A DNA stretch of 64,000 bases, from assembly GCA_015680625.1 (NCBI GenBank), contig JAAAXW010000164.1:28154-92153 (forward strand). The letters run 5' to 3'. The DNA comes from Mortierella hygrophila (taxonomy: Eukaryota > Mortierellomycota > Mortierellomycetes > Mortierellales > Mortierellaceae). The position numbers were made by a program, and so were the translations under genes. Positions 1 to 11,333 of this stretch are shown one piece after another; position 1 is the first letter of the stretch, and the number at the start of each line of letters is the position of its first letter. The notes under the pieces were generated by a model. The model ran no database searches and was not told the origin of the DNA. It was given only the letters and a program-made list of their open reading frames with translations.

Positions 1-96
1 TTCCTATCCTTTTGTCCGGATAAAAAAAAATTGGGTGTACCTTTTGTACCATTGAGTTTGAAGTTTTACCCCAGCCCAACATAGCCCCATGGTCAG

Positions 97-102
97 TTTA
101 TT
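97..102 (-). terminator. Polyadenylation signal AATAAA
   Basis: An exact AATAAA on the minus strand starts 5 bases after the stop of the frame at 107-472. It supports, but does not prove, a transcript end there. Confidence 0.35.
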
Positions 103-106
103 TTCT

Positions 107-472
107 TTAACACCAACAGTAATAAAAAACGTTCACCCCAGAGAGGTACATCGCCTGGTTGAGTTCCCACATCCGCTCAGGGTCTGGATGCGTAGGCTGC
201 GATATCCGCGCCAGCGTCTTCCAATGCTCCTTTATCCACCTTGTCTCCTCCTCAAACACCAAACCATACTCTAACAGACTCTCCAACTCGACTGCACCTG
301 TGATGTGAGAAAGTAGTGAGGTGGTCCCGCAGCTTGCTATTGTTGCTTTATGTTCGACAGTTGGATCCTTTGTCCCACAGTAAAACAAAAACTGCTGCCG
401 CAAAGAACTACCTAACCGGCGGCGAGGGGCTGAAGATGAGAGTCGCAGGGACACATAGTCAATGAGTCTCAC
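107..472 (-). CDS. Hypothetical protein, possible terminal exon
   Basis: An open frame of about 121 codons ends in TAA at 107-109. It has no ATG near its upstream end (the first codon is GTG), so it is more likely a last exon than a whole gene. A usable acceptor (TCACATCACAG, minus strand) lies inside it and would give an exon reading GAVELESLLEYGLVFEEET and onward. A minus-strand AATAAA lies at 97-102, right after the stop, as expected for a real 3' end. Residues such as IKEHWKTLARI and PERMWELNQAMYL look like a helical soluble protein. I recognise no family. The frame could also be chance, since the gene at 701 begins close by on the other strand. Confidence 0.3.
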   Translation of the reverse strand: MRLIDYVSLRLSSSAPRRRLGSSLRQQFLFYCGTKDPTVEHKATIASCGTTSLLSHITGAVELESLLEYGLVFEEETRWIKEHWKTLARISQPTHPDPERMWELNQAMYLSGVNVFYYCWC

Positions 473-700
473 TCACTGATATGACAAAGGAAGAGTCGAC
501 AGAAATCACACTTATCAGGCAACTCTCCTCAGGGGCTGAAGCGTCGACTCTGCTCTTTTGTTTTCCCTCTTCTTGTGTTCTTTTACTCATTTGTTTTCAA
601 CACACACAACCACCATTTTCACTCTTCACCCTTCTTCCTTTTAACCTTGTCCATCAACTTCTGTCTCTCCAACGACCAACTACACATTCAATTCATACAC

Positions 701-3349
701 ATGGACGCAATCACCTCAATGCACCGTGCCTGGCCCCAACGACAACACTCCACCTTACCTTCTCAACAACAACACCAAGAACAACAACAATACCCCCACC
801 AGTCCGCCTATCTAACAAGAGCAAGGACAAATCCTCACCACACTTCTCTATTCATCCCAGAAATCCTTGAGCCCATCCTCTCCCTTCTCGACCAGAAATC
901 TCTCCTCGCTTCAAGACTCGTTTGCTCCACCTGGGCAGTCATCGCACGGCCATGTCTTTCTATCGAGACTATCTGGAAGGATTGCTCGCTGTCTGATGCC
1001 AAAATTATCTGTCTTGAAAGGTTGGTGAGGACGGATATCCTTGTTGTTCAGTACCACCCCAAGAACACCTCCACCACCACCCCGTCCTCGGCAGTGGGCG
1101 CGGAAAAAGACAAGGACATGGACAGGGACAACATTCTATTCGGAGATTTGACACCGCCTCTCGCCACCCTGCAGCGAACAGCGCGTGTGAAAAAATTGGT
1201 CCTAAAGAATGCGTACGATTTCCACACAAGGCTGGGGGTATTTCTGGACGTCTTCCCAACACTGTCAACACTTGTCCTCGACAGGCTCATCAAGGGTCCT
1301 CTTCGGATCGACATCCTCCTCGCGTCTTGTCCGAGTTTGAAAACCCTTTCCATCGAGTATGTCCTTACCGATCATGTCTTGTGGGGTCCGCCTCCTTTAC
1401 CGCGGTCTATTGTCACTCAGGGACAGCAGCAAAAGCTCCTGGGCGATTCTTTAACGAAGTATATCAACCAACCCTTTGTATCTCGACCACCACTTCGTTG
1501 CGGATACGGATTGCAGACACTCATCCTCCGCCATGCAATGTCCAGTCAATCTGTAATTCAGTCCATGCTTCAAGCCCTACCCTCGCTCCTCTCGCTCGAG
1601 ATCCGCTTTTTAAAGATCCCAAGTTCACACCCTGTGAACCCTCCAATCTTCCATCTTCCTACATTTTTCCGTTACCTTAGTGGATCATGTCCAAACCTCC
1701 AATACCTCCACTTTTCAATCTTCCAACGCCCCCTCCTCGTCCCCGACTCCATGGCCATGTGCGAAGCCCTCCCGACTCTTACTGGATTGGGATTCCCTTG
1801 CCAGGACCTGGAATCCTATCGACAACCGATCGGTATCGGGATCGACGAGACCGATGCAGGTGGTGTTGGACCGGACACCCCACGGTTGGGTGTACTAGAG
1901 TTCTATGTCAACCATTTAACGAGACTGGAATTGCTGGCGTATCGGTTTTCCCAGGAGGACAGTCTTATCAGCAACTTGCACGCGTTTTTGACGGAAGCGG
2001 TTCATTTACAGCATTTGGTTGCGCCCAAGGTCAATTACTGGACGGAGTTTCTGGAAATGAAGGACGTTCAGCCCAGCAACGGAGCTGGCGCCCCTGTTGT
2101 CCGAACCACAGCGGACGGCCAACACCATAATCAACATCAACACCCAGCAACATCCATTATGTCAGCCGCAGCGTCCGGCGCAAACAACTCCCAATGGTCA
2201 ACCTCCAAAACCAAGACCTGGGGTTGGGCTTGCAGGAACCTCGAAACCCTCCACCTAGGCTTCAAAGCCAAAGAAACCCATACCCCCAACGATCACGACG
2301 ATATGAAGGCCAGGAAACGTCTCATCACCGAAGAGTCCCGGATCCTATTTGGTTTTATTGCGCGGAACTGTCCTCAGTTGAGAGATCTGCATATCCGGAA
2401 ATACTCTTTGGATCTGAGTCTTGAGGGCGGGTTATGTCTATTGACGCAGTTGAGGGAGTTGGAGCAGTTGGTGATCTGGAGTCAAACGAAAGGGTTTCGA
2501 TTGCGTGAAAAGGATGTTGATTGGATTGGGTACAATGATGTTGACGACTTTGTTGTCGCTGGTGGTGTTGGCGAGCAGCAGCAGGAGATGACAGCGGTCG
2601 GAGAGACGGCCGCATCTGCAGCAGTTACTCCAACAACATCCACCTCCACCTTACCATCAACCATCACGATCGCAACCAGAACAGGAACAGGAGCAGGAAC
2701 AAAATCATCCAAAGCCTCAACAGCACCACCAGTCACGACACCAGCCATTACTGCAGTAGCTCACAATGCTACAACACAAAGCAACAATAGCACTAACAGC
2801 AGCAACAGTAACCCCAACAGCAGCAACAGCAACCCCAACAGCAGCAGCACCCCCACCATCGACGCTATCAGCCCCAATACTGGTAGCACCAACATGGGGT
2901 CCAAGAAAAGTATCAAATCACTCTTTTTCAAACTATCTGGTTCTTCCTCTTCCTCCACATCGATATCAACAAAGACTCGCCCACAACAACATGTGCCTGT
3001 TATCCAAAAACACCCCACAGACCTCTACACCAACATGCCATCGAGGGTCATGGAGGTCTTTAAAACTGACGACGACTGGCTTGAAAAGATAACTCCCACC
3101 AAGTCCGCCATTGGATGGACCAATTTGGTCGTCGCCACCGCCGTCGGCACAACGGGATCGTTATCATCTCAACAAGCGGCGCCGCTGTTCGCAAAAAAGG
3201 ACCAGTCCGCATACCGGTGCTGGTCACACCTCCGAATAATGGTTTGGGCAATCGATCCCGTGAACATCTTTCATGACGAACGCGCTTCAAAGGTATTTTC
3301 TAACCTGAGACCTGACATCGAGTTCAAAGTCCAGAAGTACCTTGAATAA
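701..3349 (+). CDS. F-box / leucine-rich repeat protein (882 aa)
   Basis: Probable SCF ubiquitin-ligase substrate receptor. An F-box-like segment near residues 49-90 (IPEILEPILSLL, then LVCSTWAVIARPCL) would bind Skp1, and the following repeats of the form L..L.L...... would bind substrate. The segment RILFGFIARNCPQLRDLHI plus the EGGLCLLTQL motif also occurs in the F-box proteins at 26058 and 31330, so it is a distant family A member. A Thr/Ser/Asn/Pro-rich insertion (about residues 650-800, with NSNPNSS repeats) interrupts the C-terminal part. The frame stays open upstream to 575, but that stretch is a T/C-rich leader, so the ATG at 701 was chosen. There are no introns. AATAAA follows at 3384. 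The F-box family call is confident; the substrate is unknown. Confidence 0.85.
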   Translation: MDAITSMHRAWPQRQHSTLPSQQQHQEQQQYPHQSAYLTRARTNPHHTSLFIPEILEPILSLLDQKSLLASRLVCSTWAVIARPCLSIETIWKDCSLSDAKIICLERLVRTDILVVQYHPKNTSTTTPSSAVGAEKDKDMDRDNILFGDLTPPLATLQRTARVKKLVLKNAYDFHTRLGVFLDVFPTLSTLVLDRLIKGPLRIDILLASCPSLKTLSIEYVLTDHVLWGPPPLPRSIVTQGQQQKLLGDSLTKYINQPFVSRPPLRCGYGLQTLILRHAMSSQSVIQSMLQALPSLLSLEIRFLKIPSSHPVNPPIFHLPTFFRYLSGSCPNLQYLHFSIFQRPLLVPDSMAMCEALPTLTGLGFPCQDLESYRQPIGIGIDETDAGGVGPDTPRLGVLEFYVNHLTRLELLAYRFSQEDSLISNLHAFLTEAVHLQHLVAPKVNYWTEFLEMKDVQPSNGAGAPVVRTTADGQHHNQHQHPATSIMSAAASGANNSQWSTSKTKTWGWACRNLETLHLGFKAKETHTPNDHDDMKARKRLITEESRILFGFIARNCPQLRDLHIRKYSLDLSLEGGLCLLTQLRELEQLVIWSQTKGFRLREKDVDWIGYNDVDDFVVAGGVGEQQQEMTAVGETAASAAVTPTTSTSTLPSTITIATRTGTGAGTKSSKASTAPPVTTPAITAVAHNATTQSNNSTNSSNSNPNSSNSNPNSSSTPTIDAISPNTGSTNMGSKKSIKSLFFKLSGSSSSSTSISTKTRPQQHVPVIQKHPTDLYTNMPSRVMEVFKTDDDWLEKITPTKSAIGWTNLVVATAVGTTGSLSSQQAAPLFAKKDQSAYRCWSHLRIMVWAIDPVNIFHDERASKVFSNLRPDIEFKVQKYLE

Positions 3350-3383
3350 TACCATAAGAGGCAGACAACTAACAAAATGATTA

Positions 3384-3389
3384 AATAAA
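3384..3389 (+). terminator. Polyadenylation signal AATAAA
   Basis: Exact AATAAA 35 bases after the stop of the F-box gene at 701-3349. Confidence 0.55.
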
Positions 3390-3556
3390 AAATGAGTATT
3401 TACAAAAACAACAACGACTATCTACATTTCATTTCCTACGCGTGGGTTCCAGGCTCCTTGGCATCAAGTTGAGCTGCCTCTATGGCGGCGATTGGAGTAG
3501 CCTCCCCTAAAGCAATCTCAGCGTATCAATTCGCTGTTGCCATTGCCGTTGGCGCG

Positions 3557-3677
3557 CTACGCACCACTCGCCGTTTCTTCCGCAACTGGTGTACTAGCAG
3601 CAGCAGCCGTGGCCTCAGCTGGTTGAGCAGGAGGCACTCTGCCCTCCGAGTGATCTCCTCTTTCTTCAGCAACTGGT

Positions 3678-3718
<41 letters not shown>

Positions 3719-6690
3719 CTCAGCTGGTTGAGCAGGAGGCACTCCACCCCCCGAGCCATCTCCTTCAGTAGCGGCCTCCTCGTCAGTAGTCGGGACACGG
3801 TCATACCCCTCCAAGTGACGAATCTCTGTAACCAAGGCATGAAGTCCTACAGCCGTCATTCCACAGAGGGCAGTCGTGCCAACAAGCGCCAACAGCCCAA
3901 TGCTCACCCAGAACCAAGCTGCTCCCAAGGGATCGGGATCGCCAGGCAAAAGAACACGATCAATCACATAAACAACACCGCCCGGTCGTGGAGCTGACAT
4001 GATGCCAGCAGTGTCGTCGGAAAATCCTGGTCCTTGACGTCTCATTCTAGATTGTCCTCTAGCGGTCAAAGTACCTTCCTCCTCCTCATCTGGCCAGGCG
4101 GGGTGAGCAAGACCCTGGGCAACAACACGGGCCTCTTTCTTGGATCTGGCGCCCTTGACACGAACACCAAACGTAGTTCCATCGCGATGAACATCCCTGA
4201 AGCTCAATCTAGCATCATTGTTCAGCATGCTAGCCTCGTCGTCCCTGATATCTTCCTCCAACAGAATGACCTTGCCGGGGATGACATGCAGACGCACAAG
4301 ACGCGCCACAAACTCTAGGTCGGTCAGGGCTCCCTCAAGGTCAGCTTTCTGGAAAGCTTCATCTGTTGGTGCAAATAGAGTATAGTCTTTTTCCCAGTTG
4401 GTGAGGATGCGGGTGATGTTGGACGTCTCGAACGCCTTCAAGAAGCTTTTGGTACCGGCTCCCTGCAAAACGTTGTAAAGCGTGATGTCGAGTGTTGGGG
4501 GCAAAGCGACCGAAGACACCGTATGAACCACTCCAGATTCCACCAACACATCTACAGAAATCATAAACAAGGAAAGATAAATAGTAAATAATTGATATCA
4601 TGGATCTGATCAAACAATACCAACATCTAAAAACAAAACAATTATTAATACGCACAGACGTTATGGACACACCTTTTCTTGTAACAAGACCACCAACTTG
4701 GTCTGACCGTTCCAGCCGACCCTCTCCAACATGAATGTTGTCCCCATTCTTCTCCACCACCAGCTCGCTGCCCTCAGAAGTGGTCAGTGTTGTACGTCCT
4801 GCCTTGATGTCCGCGGTGTAATAAAGGCCGTCAACGATAGCATAGCGGGTGACAGCCTCCAACGCAGCCAGGGAAGAGTCTTCCTCGAGCAAAAGGTAGT
4901 CGTTGACAACACCCAAGTTGCCCCATGCAGCTGTGCTAGGTGCAAACACAGTGACCTCACGAGCATCCGATAACCTGCGCCCAAGTCCCGTGGCGCTCAA
5001 AGCTTGCGCGAATCCTGACAGTGACTCGTCCGACTTCATCGTCTTGACTAATGGCAATGGGAGTTGCAAGGGGCGATCCAGCAAATAAATAAGGGACTTT
5101 CCGACGTGAACTACCGCCGCATAAGAGAAATAGATTGAGTTTTGTCAGTATCGGATCAAATCGTATCTCACAACTGACGTAACTGACAAAAACGAAGAGA
5201 TGCCTCTTAGCAAATACCTGGTTCCACTTTGATCTCGACACCGGCAAGAGATATAGTCGTGCGCCTCCGATCCTGCTTGACGCCAACCTTGGACCGCTGT
5301 GCATGGCCATTTAATTGCTCAGTAATCAGCTCCGTCTCCAAGAGATGACCGTCCTTAAAGTCCGAGAGCACCTTCTTGCCGGGAACAATGTGATATCGTA
5401 GAATCTCGCCTGGGTCAGCCAAAGAGCTAAGGCCTCCTGGTGGATAGGCATCGTCCCGAGGCGCAAAAATGGTGTAGCTGACGTCCGGGTCGTCAATATA
5501 ATGGCTCATACCCTGTTGTCGCAATTCGTCGGCAAACCGTGTCGCATTCAGACCGACCAAGTACTTTCCTGCTGTCCACACAAGAGCACTCGGGAGCAAT
5601 GGCCGTGAGACGACGTGAATCACGCCGTTCGATGCCAAGATGTCTGTCTTTTCCACCTCAGCATTATCAACCAGTAACTTGTCGTCCAGGTTGATCATCA
5701 AGTCTTGACCCTCTACAGTAGACAAGCTGCTGGTCCCGGGGAGGACATCCTTTCTGTAAATAGCGCCGCGATGGATATGATGATGGAAAGTAATGGCCAA
5801 ATCCTGACGCCCTTGCTCGTGTCGGAGGTATTGGACTTGGATCGCGCTCAGTTTCTTGAAGCCTTCGACCGATGGTGCAAAGACAGTGAAGGGCTGATGC
5901 TTGCGCAAGAGGTCATCGAGTCCTGCGTTGTGAACGATGTCGTAAAGGAACTCCAGGTCCGGGTGCTTCTTCATGGTCTCCACTAAAAAAAAAGGATTGA
6001 AAATGATGCCATTGTGCATAATATTGGCCAGTGAGGATTTGTTTTGCATGAATCGTCTGAGAACATAGTGTTTCGTTATTACAACTCCATTACGCACGAA
6101 AAACGAGCAAGGAGACAAAAATCCAAGAAAAATAGGAGAACAGCGCCGTTGTGTGTGCCAAGAGCAGGTGACTTACCCAGATCAACTGGAGGCACCATCA
6201 ATCGATTGACAACGTGGACAACGCCATTATCCGCCTGCCAATCCTTCTCCAGTAACTCGGAACCACCAACAAAGATCTTCCCAATCCTCCCTGGTCGCCA
6301 CGAGCCTTTCGAAACAGCAACCAATTGGCCCTGATTACTGTCGCCCAGATATCCGTCTCTAATAAGCGTCGTCTCGAGGAGCATAGTATCCTTAAAGGAC
6401 TGAGTAAGAACACTCTCCCAAAGGATATGGTAGAGAAGAGTCTCCTTGTCCATGCGCTTGCCCGGATTGTCCTTTTCCCACTGCGAGAAGGCGCCGTTGG
6501 TGGGGGCAAAGAAGGTGCAGGTTTTGCGCTCGTTGATGAAGGGGATGAGACGGAGCTTTTGGAGGTGTTTGATGAGGATTGAGAATCCTGGGTCGGTGGA
6601 GACGAGGTCGATTACTGTCTTGGAGGCGACGACACATGTGGCCCATGCCAAGAGGGCGGCGGGGAGCAAGTGGAGCCGTGGGTGTCTCAT
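3557..6690 (-). CDS. Five-domain fasciclin (FAS1) membrane protein (903 aa)
   Basis: Four exons, 6177-6690, 5218-5982, 4673-5110 and 3557-4551, join in frame. Residues 1-23 are a signal peptide. Five FAS1 domains follow, with the typical H1/H2 motifs (TCTFFAPTNGAF, FTVFAPSVEGF, YTIFAPRDDAY, VTVFAPSTAAW, YTLFAPTDEAF) and closing segments such as NGVVHVVNRLMVP and SGVVHTVSSVALP. A transmembrane helix lies near residues 783-807 (AAWFWVSIGLLALVG). The cytosolic tail is Pro/Ala-rich, with two copies of a VPPAQPAEA...PVAEE unit around a poly-alanine run. FAS1 proteins generally act in cell adhesion or wall interaction; the ligand is unknown. The exon 3/4 junction (LVTRK|DVLVESGVV) was chosen by alignment with the domain 2 end (VEKTDILASNGVI). 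Confidence 0.88.
3678..3714. repeat. (GCA)n microsatellite encoding poly-alanine
   Basis: About 12 perfect GCA units, read on the minus strand as an alanine run in the tail of the FAS1 protein. The run lies between two copies of a longer unit (VPPAQPAEA...PVAEE), so the tail grew both by slippage and by duplication. Confidence 0.9.
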
Positions 6691-6962
6691 TTGCTGTTAG
6701 GAAATGTCCACTCGGGTATTAATAGGCAAAGTTGTTTGTTGGTTGTTAGTGGGAATAGTAAAGGGTGTTGGAAGTGTTGGTTGCAAGTGCAAGGGTGAGA
6801 GAAGAACACAGCAAAAGAAAGGTGAGAAAAAAAAAGAAAGGAAGCCAAGTGCGCATCATGCTGCCATCCACGGGAACAAATCTTACGTCGATTAAGGGTA
6901 CACTTTTTTATTTTTCATTTCGCCCATTCACTTTTCACACTCGCGACCGGTTTCCAAGGGTG

Positions 6963-9900
6963 CTAGAGTTGACCAGAACGGAGGTCGCTCATAGCAAGCC
7001 CAATCGCCACCATCTCATCGCCATACGCCCGCTGCAGATATATCGACAGCCGGTCCCGGTCCACATGCGGCAACACATCGCTCAGCTTGTCAAGACTCTG
7101 CTCCGTCAAATAATCGCTGTTGTGCGACGGAGACTGGCTCAACGGCACCGCCGCCACAGAATACCGCTGGTCTAACGCACGCTTCTGCTTTTCTTGTTGT
7201 TGCTCCAATTGCTCCTGCTCCTGTTGTAGCTCCTTCTTGCGATCCTTCTTGCTGTTCCGCTTCTGGTTCTTGGCAAAAGACGCAATCGACGAGAACGACG
7301 CAGACGAGTACCGGTGGCTCTTTTCTGTCTTCTCCTTGAAAGGCTCCACCATTCCACGGTCGGGTGTCGTGGGCGAGAGGTACCCTTGTGCGAAGGATTG
7401 TTGTCTCTGTTGTTGTTGCTGTTGCCAATGCTGATGCTGCTGAGACTGTTGTTGCTCTCTCGCCATAGTCGCAGGCGAAGTGACTAGCGACGAGTTCGAT
7501 CCAAGACCTGCTGAGGATGGTCCTGCGTATGTCAAGGGCCGTGACAGTCCTCCCCCTCCTGCCGAGAGCGGACTCGACCATCCACCGCTGGCCTGGTAGC
7601 TGTTTGTCTGCACGCTGGGCCGAGCAACCGGGAACCCACCGATCGGAATCATGATGGGGGAGGTCAAGGGTGAATAGATCTCATCCTTGCTCTTTGTCTC
7701 ATCAGCATATGGGATCGCAGTTCCATCAGGTTGGTAAGCATATGTAGGTCGCGCGCTCACAGTCGTTGCCGAGTCCTGCTGCTGCTGCTTCAGTCCAGCT
7801 GCCAGAGAAGACGTAGTTGATGAGGGGTTCAAGTCTCCTGTGCCCTTTGATGAGTCGGACACAGTGCTTGACGACGCAGATCCGAGAGAGGAGCTCGACA
7901 GAGAGCCCAGTGATCCATTGGAGGTGGATCGTGGCACCGGACCTGTCCCCGAGGTCTGCCCAGCGTTCGGAACAATCATCATGCTGGCAGGACGGCGGGT
8001 GTAGTGACTCGAAAGGCTTCTCTTGACGGGGCGCTCCATGAAGGCAGAAGACGTGGCGATGGGTGGGGAAGACGTAGTTGTGGGGGAAATGAGCGCAAGA
8101 GGCCCACCAGAGCGGTAAGGGAGAGGAGAAATAGATAAGTCAGAGCCCTGTTGCTGTTTGTTCTGGGATCCAATACTGCTGCTGCTATTCGTTCGATTCA
8201 TAGGCGAATCCTTTCCAACCATGGACATTCGACTTCCAGCCTGGACATCCGACATGGTTCGACCTCTCAGTGAGTTTGACAGAGGGGTTTGTTGACCGAC
8301 AGCAGCAATACTGTTGCGCTTTTGGTGGGACAGGAACGTCGAGCCCCCAGAAGACGGAGACGAAATCAATCCAGCGCGAGGATGCAACGACGCAGAAGAG
8401 GAGTTCCTGCGGCCGCTCGCCACTTGCGGTGCAGGAGGTATGGCAGAGTTGGCAGCAGCCACACTGAGGCTTGACAAGTTGCGAGCCAGCCCTGGGGACC
8501 AGGATTCCAGCTCGACAGCAGACTTGGCGCTCTTTTGCTTGTAGAACACGGAGCCAGTGCCGGAGGGGTGGTGTGGCTCAGGGGTAGGTGCCATGCCACC
8601 CGAGATATCCATTGACAACCGCTTGCCAGCGTTTTTGATCCTGGCGCCTAATCCATGACCGCTGCTGATGCTGCTGGTCAGAGGACTACCGGGGTGAAGG
8701 GCACTGGATGTCATGCGACCATTAGCCATCGACAACTTGGACTTCAAAGTATCGCCGTGGCCTTGCGCCTGCTTTCCAACAATAGCTCTGACAATCGCCG
8801 GCGGATCTAATGCCATAGTAAGTGCAGGGCAACGTTAGTGAATGGCCTATTTCTTTGTTTTGATTCGGTTGTTGCATTTGTGCGAGAAATAAATGTTACC
8901 TTTCATCAAAGCTGGACGATCCTGCATCATGCAGCGCAGTGCCCAAACATCAAGGCCAGATCTTGCTCGAGTGAATTCTTCGCAAGCGAGTGAGTAGGTA
9001 ATGTTCCTCTCCTGCAGTGTCATCTTGCGGACGCGGTATGCTTTGAGTGGAATTGGCTTCAGACTCAAGTCCGGAAAGACCAACTTCTCGGGTGGGACAT
9101 CCACCAATTGGCCACGACCTGGGACAGCCCCAAAGACACCTCCTTCACTGGACTGGCTCTGAACGCTTCTGTGGCTCTGTCGGCTCTTTGTAGCTGCACT
9201 TCGGGCGGCATCCTGCGCATCCTGACCTGCAAGACATATATCCTGACCGACCACCGTCGACTTTTCGCTGGACGATGCAATAGACGACGATGTCGAGGAG
9301 GCAGAAATCCCTCTCTGGGGTCGCTGCTTGTCAGGCGTCGTACGAAGCAAGGCCTCACGCCCAGCCAGGATCCTCGCTTCACGAGTCGTCAAAGGTGTTG
9401 TTGGGGTCATCAACGTCGCAGAAGCTGGGGACAGGATGTCGTTGACGGATGGGGAGTCAGCTCCAGGAGAGTCCTGTAGTTTTGATCCGAGAGATGCACG
9501 GCGGGCATTCATGGGCGAAGTGGTTGCAGATGATGTCGCCGTCGAGGCCATGGTCTCCTTGACATCGACTGGCGGCGACAGAGGGGCGAGGTCCCAGCTT
9601 GGAAGGTCCAGAAAGCTCTTTCCAAGGCCTGATTCCGACCCAGCCGTATTGTCCAGTTGTGTCCGAGACGCGGCCGCAGCAGCTGATGCAGCAGCCAGAC
9701 CCATACCGGAAGTAACAAGGCTCAATCTCTTCCTGTCCGTCCGAGTGAGATCCTTAATGTGCGACGAGTTGTCTTCTGGCCCTCCGGCTTCCAGGTCTTG
9801 CTCGTTATTGCCAGTCGTAGTATTGGTTCGACTGAGGTCCCGCGCAGAGTCGTTTGGTGGAAAGTAGCCTACTTTCAGGGGAGAGGACTGGTGTGGTGGA

Positions 9901-11333
9901 AAGGCTGCAGGATACTTTAACGAGTTGGCTGGAGGCAGGACAGGCGAAGGGCCGGTGAATTGGAGGGTGGGTGATGGCTGAGAGGCGTCGTTGGCACCAT
10001 TATCCTGAGTCAAGTCGGCAATGTCTGTGGATGTTCCGTGAAAGGTGTGTGAGCGTGTCCTCTTGTCTCCCTCTCCTTCGATACCTCCAGGTCCATCGGC
10101 GAGAAGTGACCCCAAATCGTTGCTCGAGAACGAGAGTTCCGGCAACTTGAGCGTCAATGGCAAGTCAGGGATGTGGGTCTCAATCTTTGTCATTCCACCA
10201 ACGCTGCTCAAAGTGTCGTTGCTCTTGGTAGTCGTAGAAGGGGGCTGCCCAAAATTGTCGTACAGCTCCGTCACATCAACCTTGATCTGGTCATCGAATC
10301 CTTGCTCTGCGGGCACGACCTGATCATACTCCCTATCTCCCTCAACAATTGACACCTCTTCCGATTTAAATATCACCTCTGGTGTGTAAGAGGGCTGAAT
10401 TTGGTCCTGTGCAATATCTTCACTAACAGCCAAAAGCGACCCCTGAGACGATGTCGACTGGCGTGACCTTTCAGCAGAGTCGATGAGCGTATCTCCTTCT
10501 TGATTCAATCCTGGCAGCGCAGTCGGTAGGTCAGGGGAGATGGGCGAGGCGAGTGGTGAGGGGATGTATTGAGGCGCACGAGGTCCCATATAGTAGCTGC
10601 CGTTCATGATGAGTGAGGTGGAGCCATAGTTTGTTGTTGTTGTTGGCGGAAGGGGTTGGTGCTGTTGTTGTTGATTAGGTCGTTCGAATGAAGAGCCAAA
10701 GATGGCAGAGGTCGCAGAGGTAACATGTTGTTTGGTTTGTTGTTGGAGGGTTGGGTAGTGGGGTTGGTATGCACGCGAATCCTGATATCCTTGCGAGTCT
10801 AGCGAGAGCGATGATCCTCCTCTACTGTCTGTTTGATCTGAAGGAGCTAGAGAACCTATCGATACAGCACCAAAACAGAATATGAGTACAATGCTCATGG
10901 TTGCCAAAAGAATAATGAGCAAGTACAGCACAGCATATTGTTGTTGTACCTTGGCTGGTGCTGAAGCTGGTGAGCGACTGGTCGGATCCTGCACCAACGG
11001 TGTTGAAGGTGGACACTATTGATAAAAAAAGAGACAAACAAGGTTGTTTGATCAGACACACAGCCTATGAGAGCGCGCTCTCTTTACTCTCCAAGCTGGG
11101 CTAAGTCTCTACCAGTGGTAACTTACATTCGCCATCGATCTGGTCAATCAGCTGCCTGAGGACATGGGAATCTAAACCAACGCAGGAAGGAAGACAAAAA
11201 AACAATGAAGGGGGTGAGTGAGGGTTCGTCGTCGTTGTTTTTGCTGGTGTTGGGTCATTCATACAACAAAGTCGAATGAGAAAGAGGGTGCTGGAATTGA
11301 GAGCGGAGGGCACGAACCTTCCGGAGTTGCCAT
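6963..11333 (-). CDS. Low-complexity protein with CUE-like C-terminus (1308 aa)
   Basis: Five exons: 11318-11333, 11127-11171, 10950-11015, 8900-10855 and 6963-8806. All junctions keep frame; exon 1 is only 16 nt and exon 2 only 45 nt. The N-terminus reads MATPEDSHVLRQLIDQIDGE. Most of the protein is Ser/Pro/Gln-rich and probably disordered. A short conserved-looking stretch, KAYRVRKMTLQERNITYSLA, precedes the last junction. The last 45 residues (LDKLSDVLPHVDRDRLSIYL, then RAYGDEMVAIGLAMSDL) resemble a CUE or related ubiquitin-binding helical module; this is inference. Skipping the 94-nt intron 10856-10949 gives a false membrane helix and no ATG start. No named orthologue is recognised. It may be a cytosolic scaffold or regulator. 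Confidence 0.72.

Noticed and set aside
3482..3997. Plus-strand serine-rich frame
   Set aside because: It is the complement of the alanine/proline-rich tail of the FAS1 gene and reflects the GCA repeat.
10862..10997. N-terminal transmembrane helix of the protein ending at 6963
   Set aside because: It has no ATG, and a 94-nt intron removing it restores frame to three upstream exons with a proper ATG at 11333.
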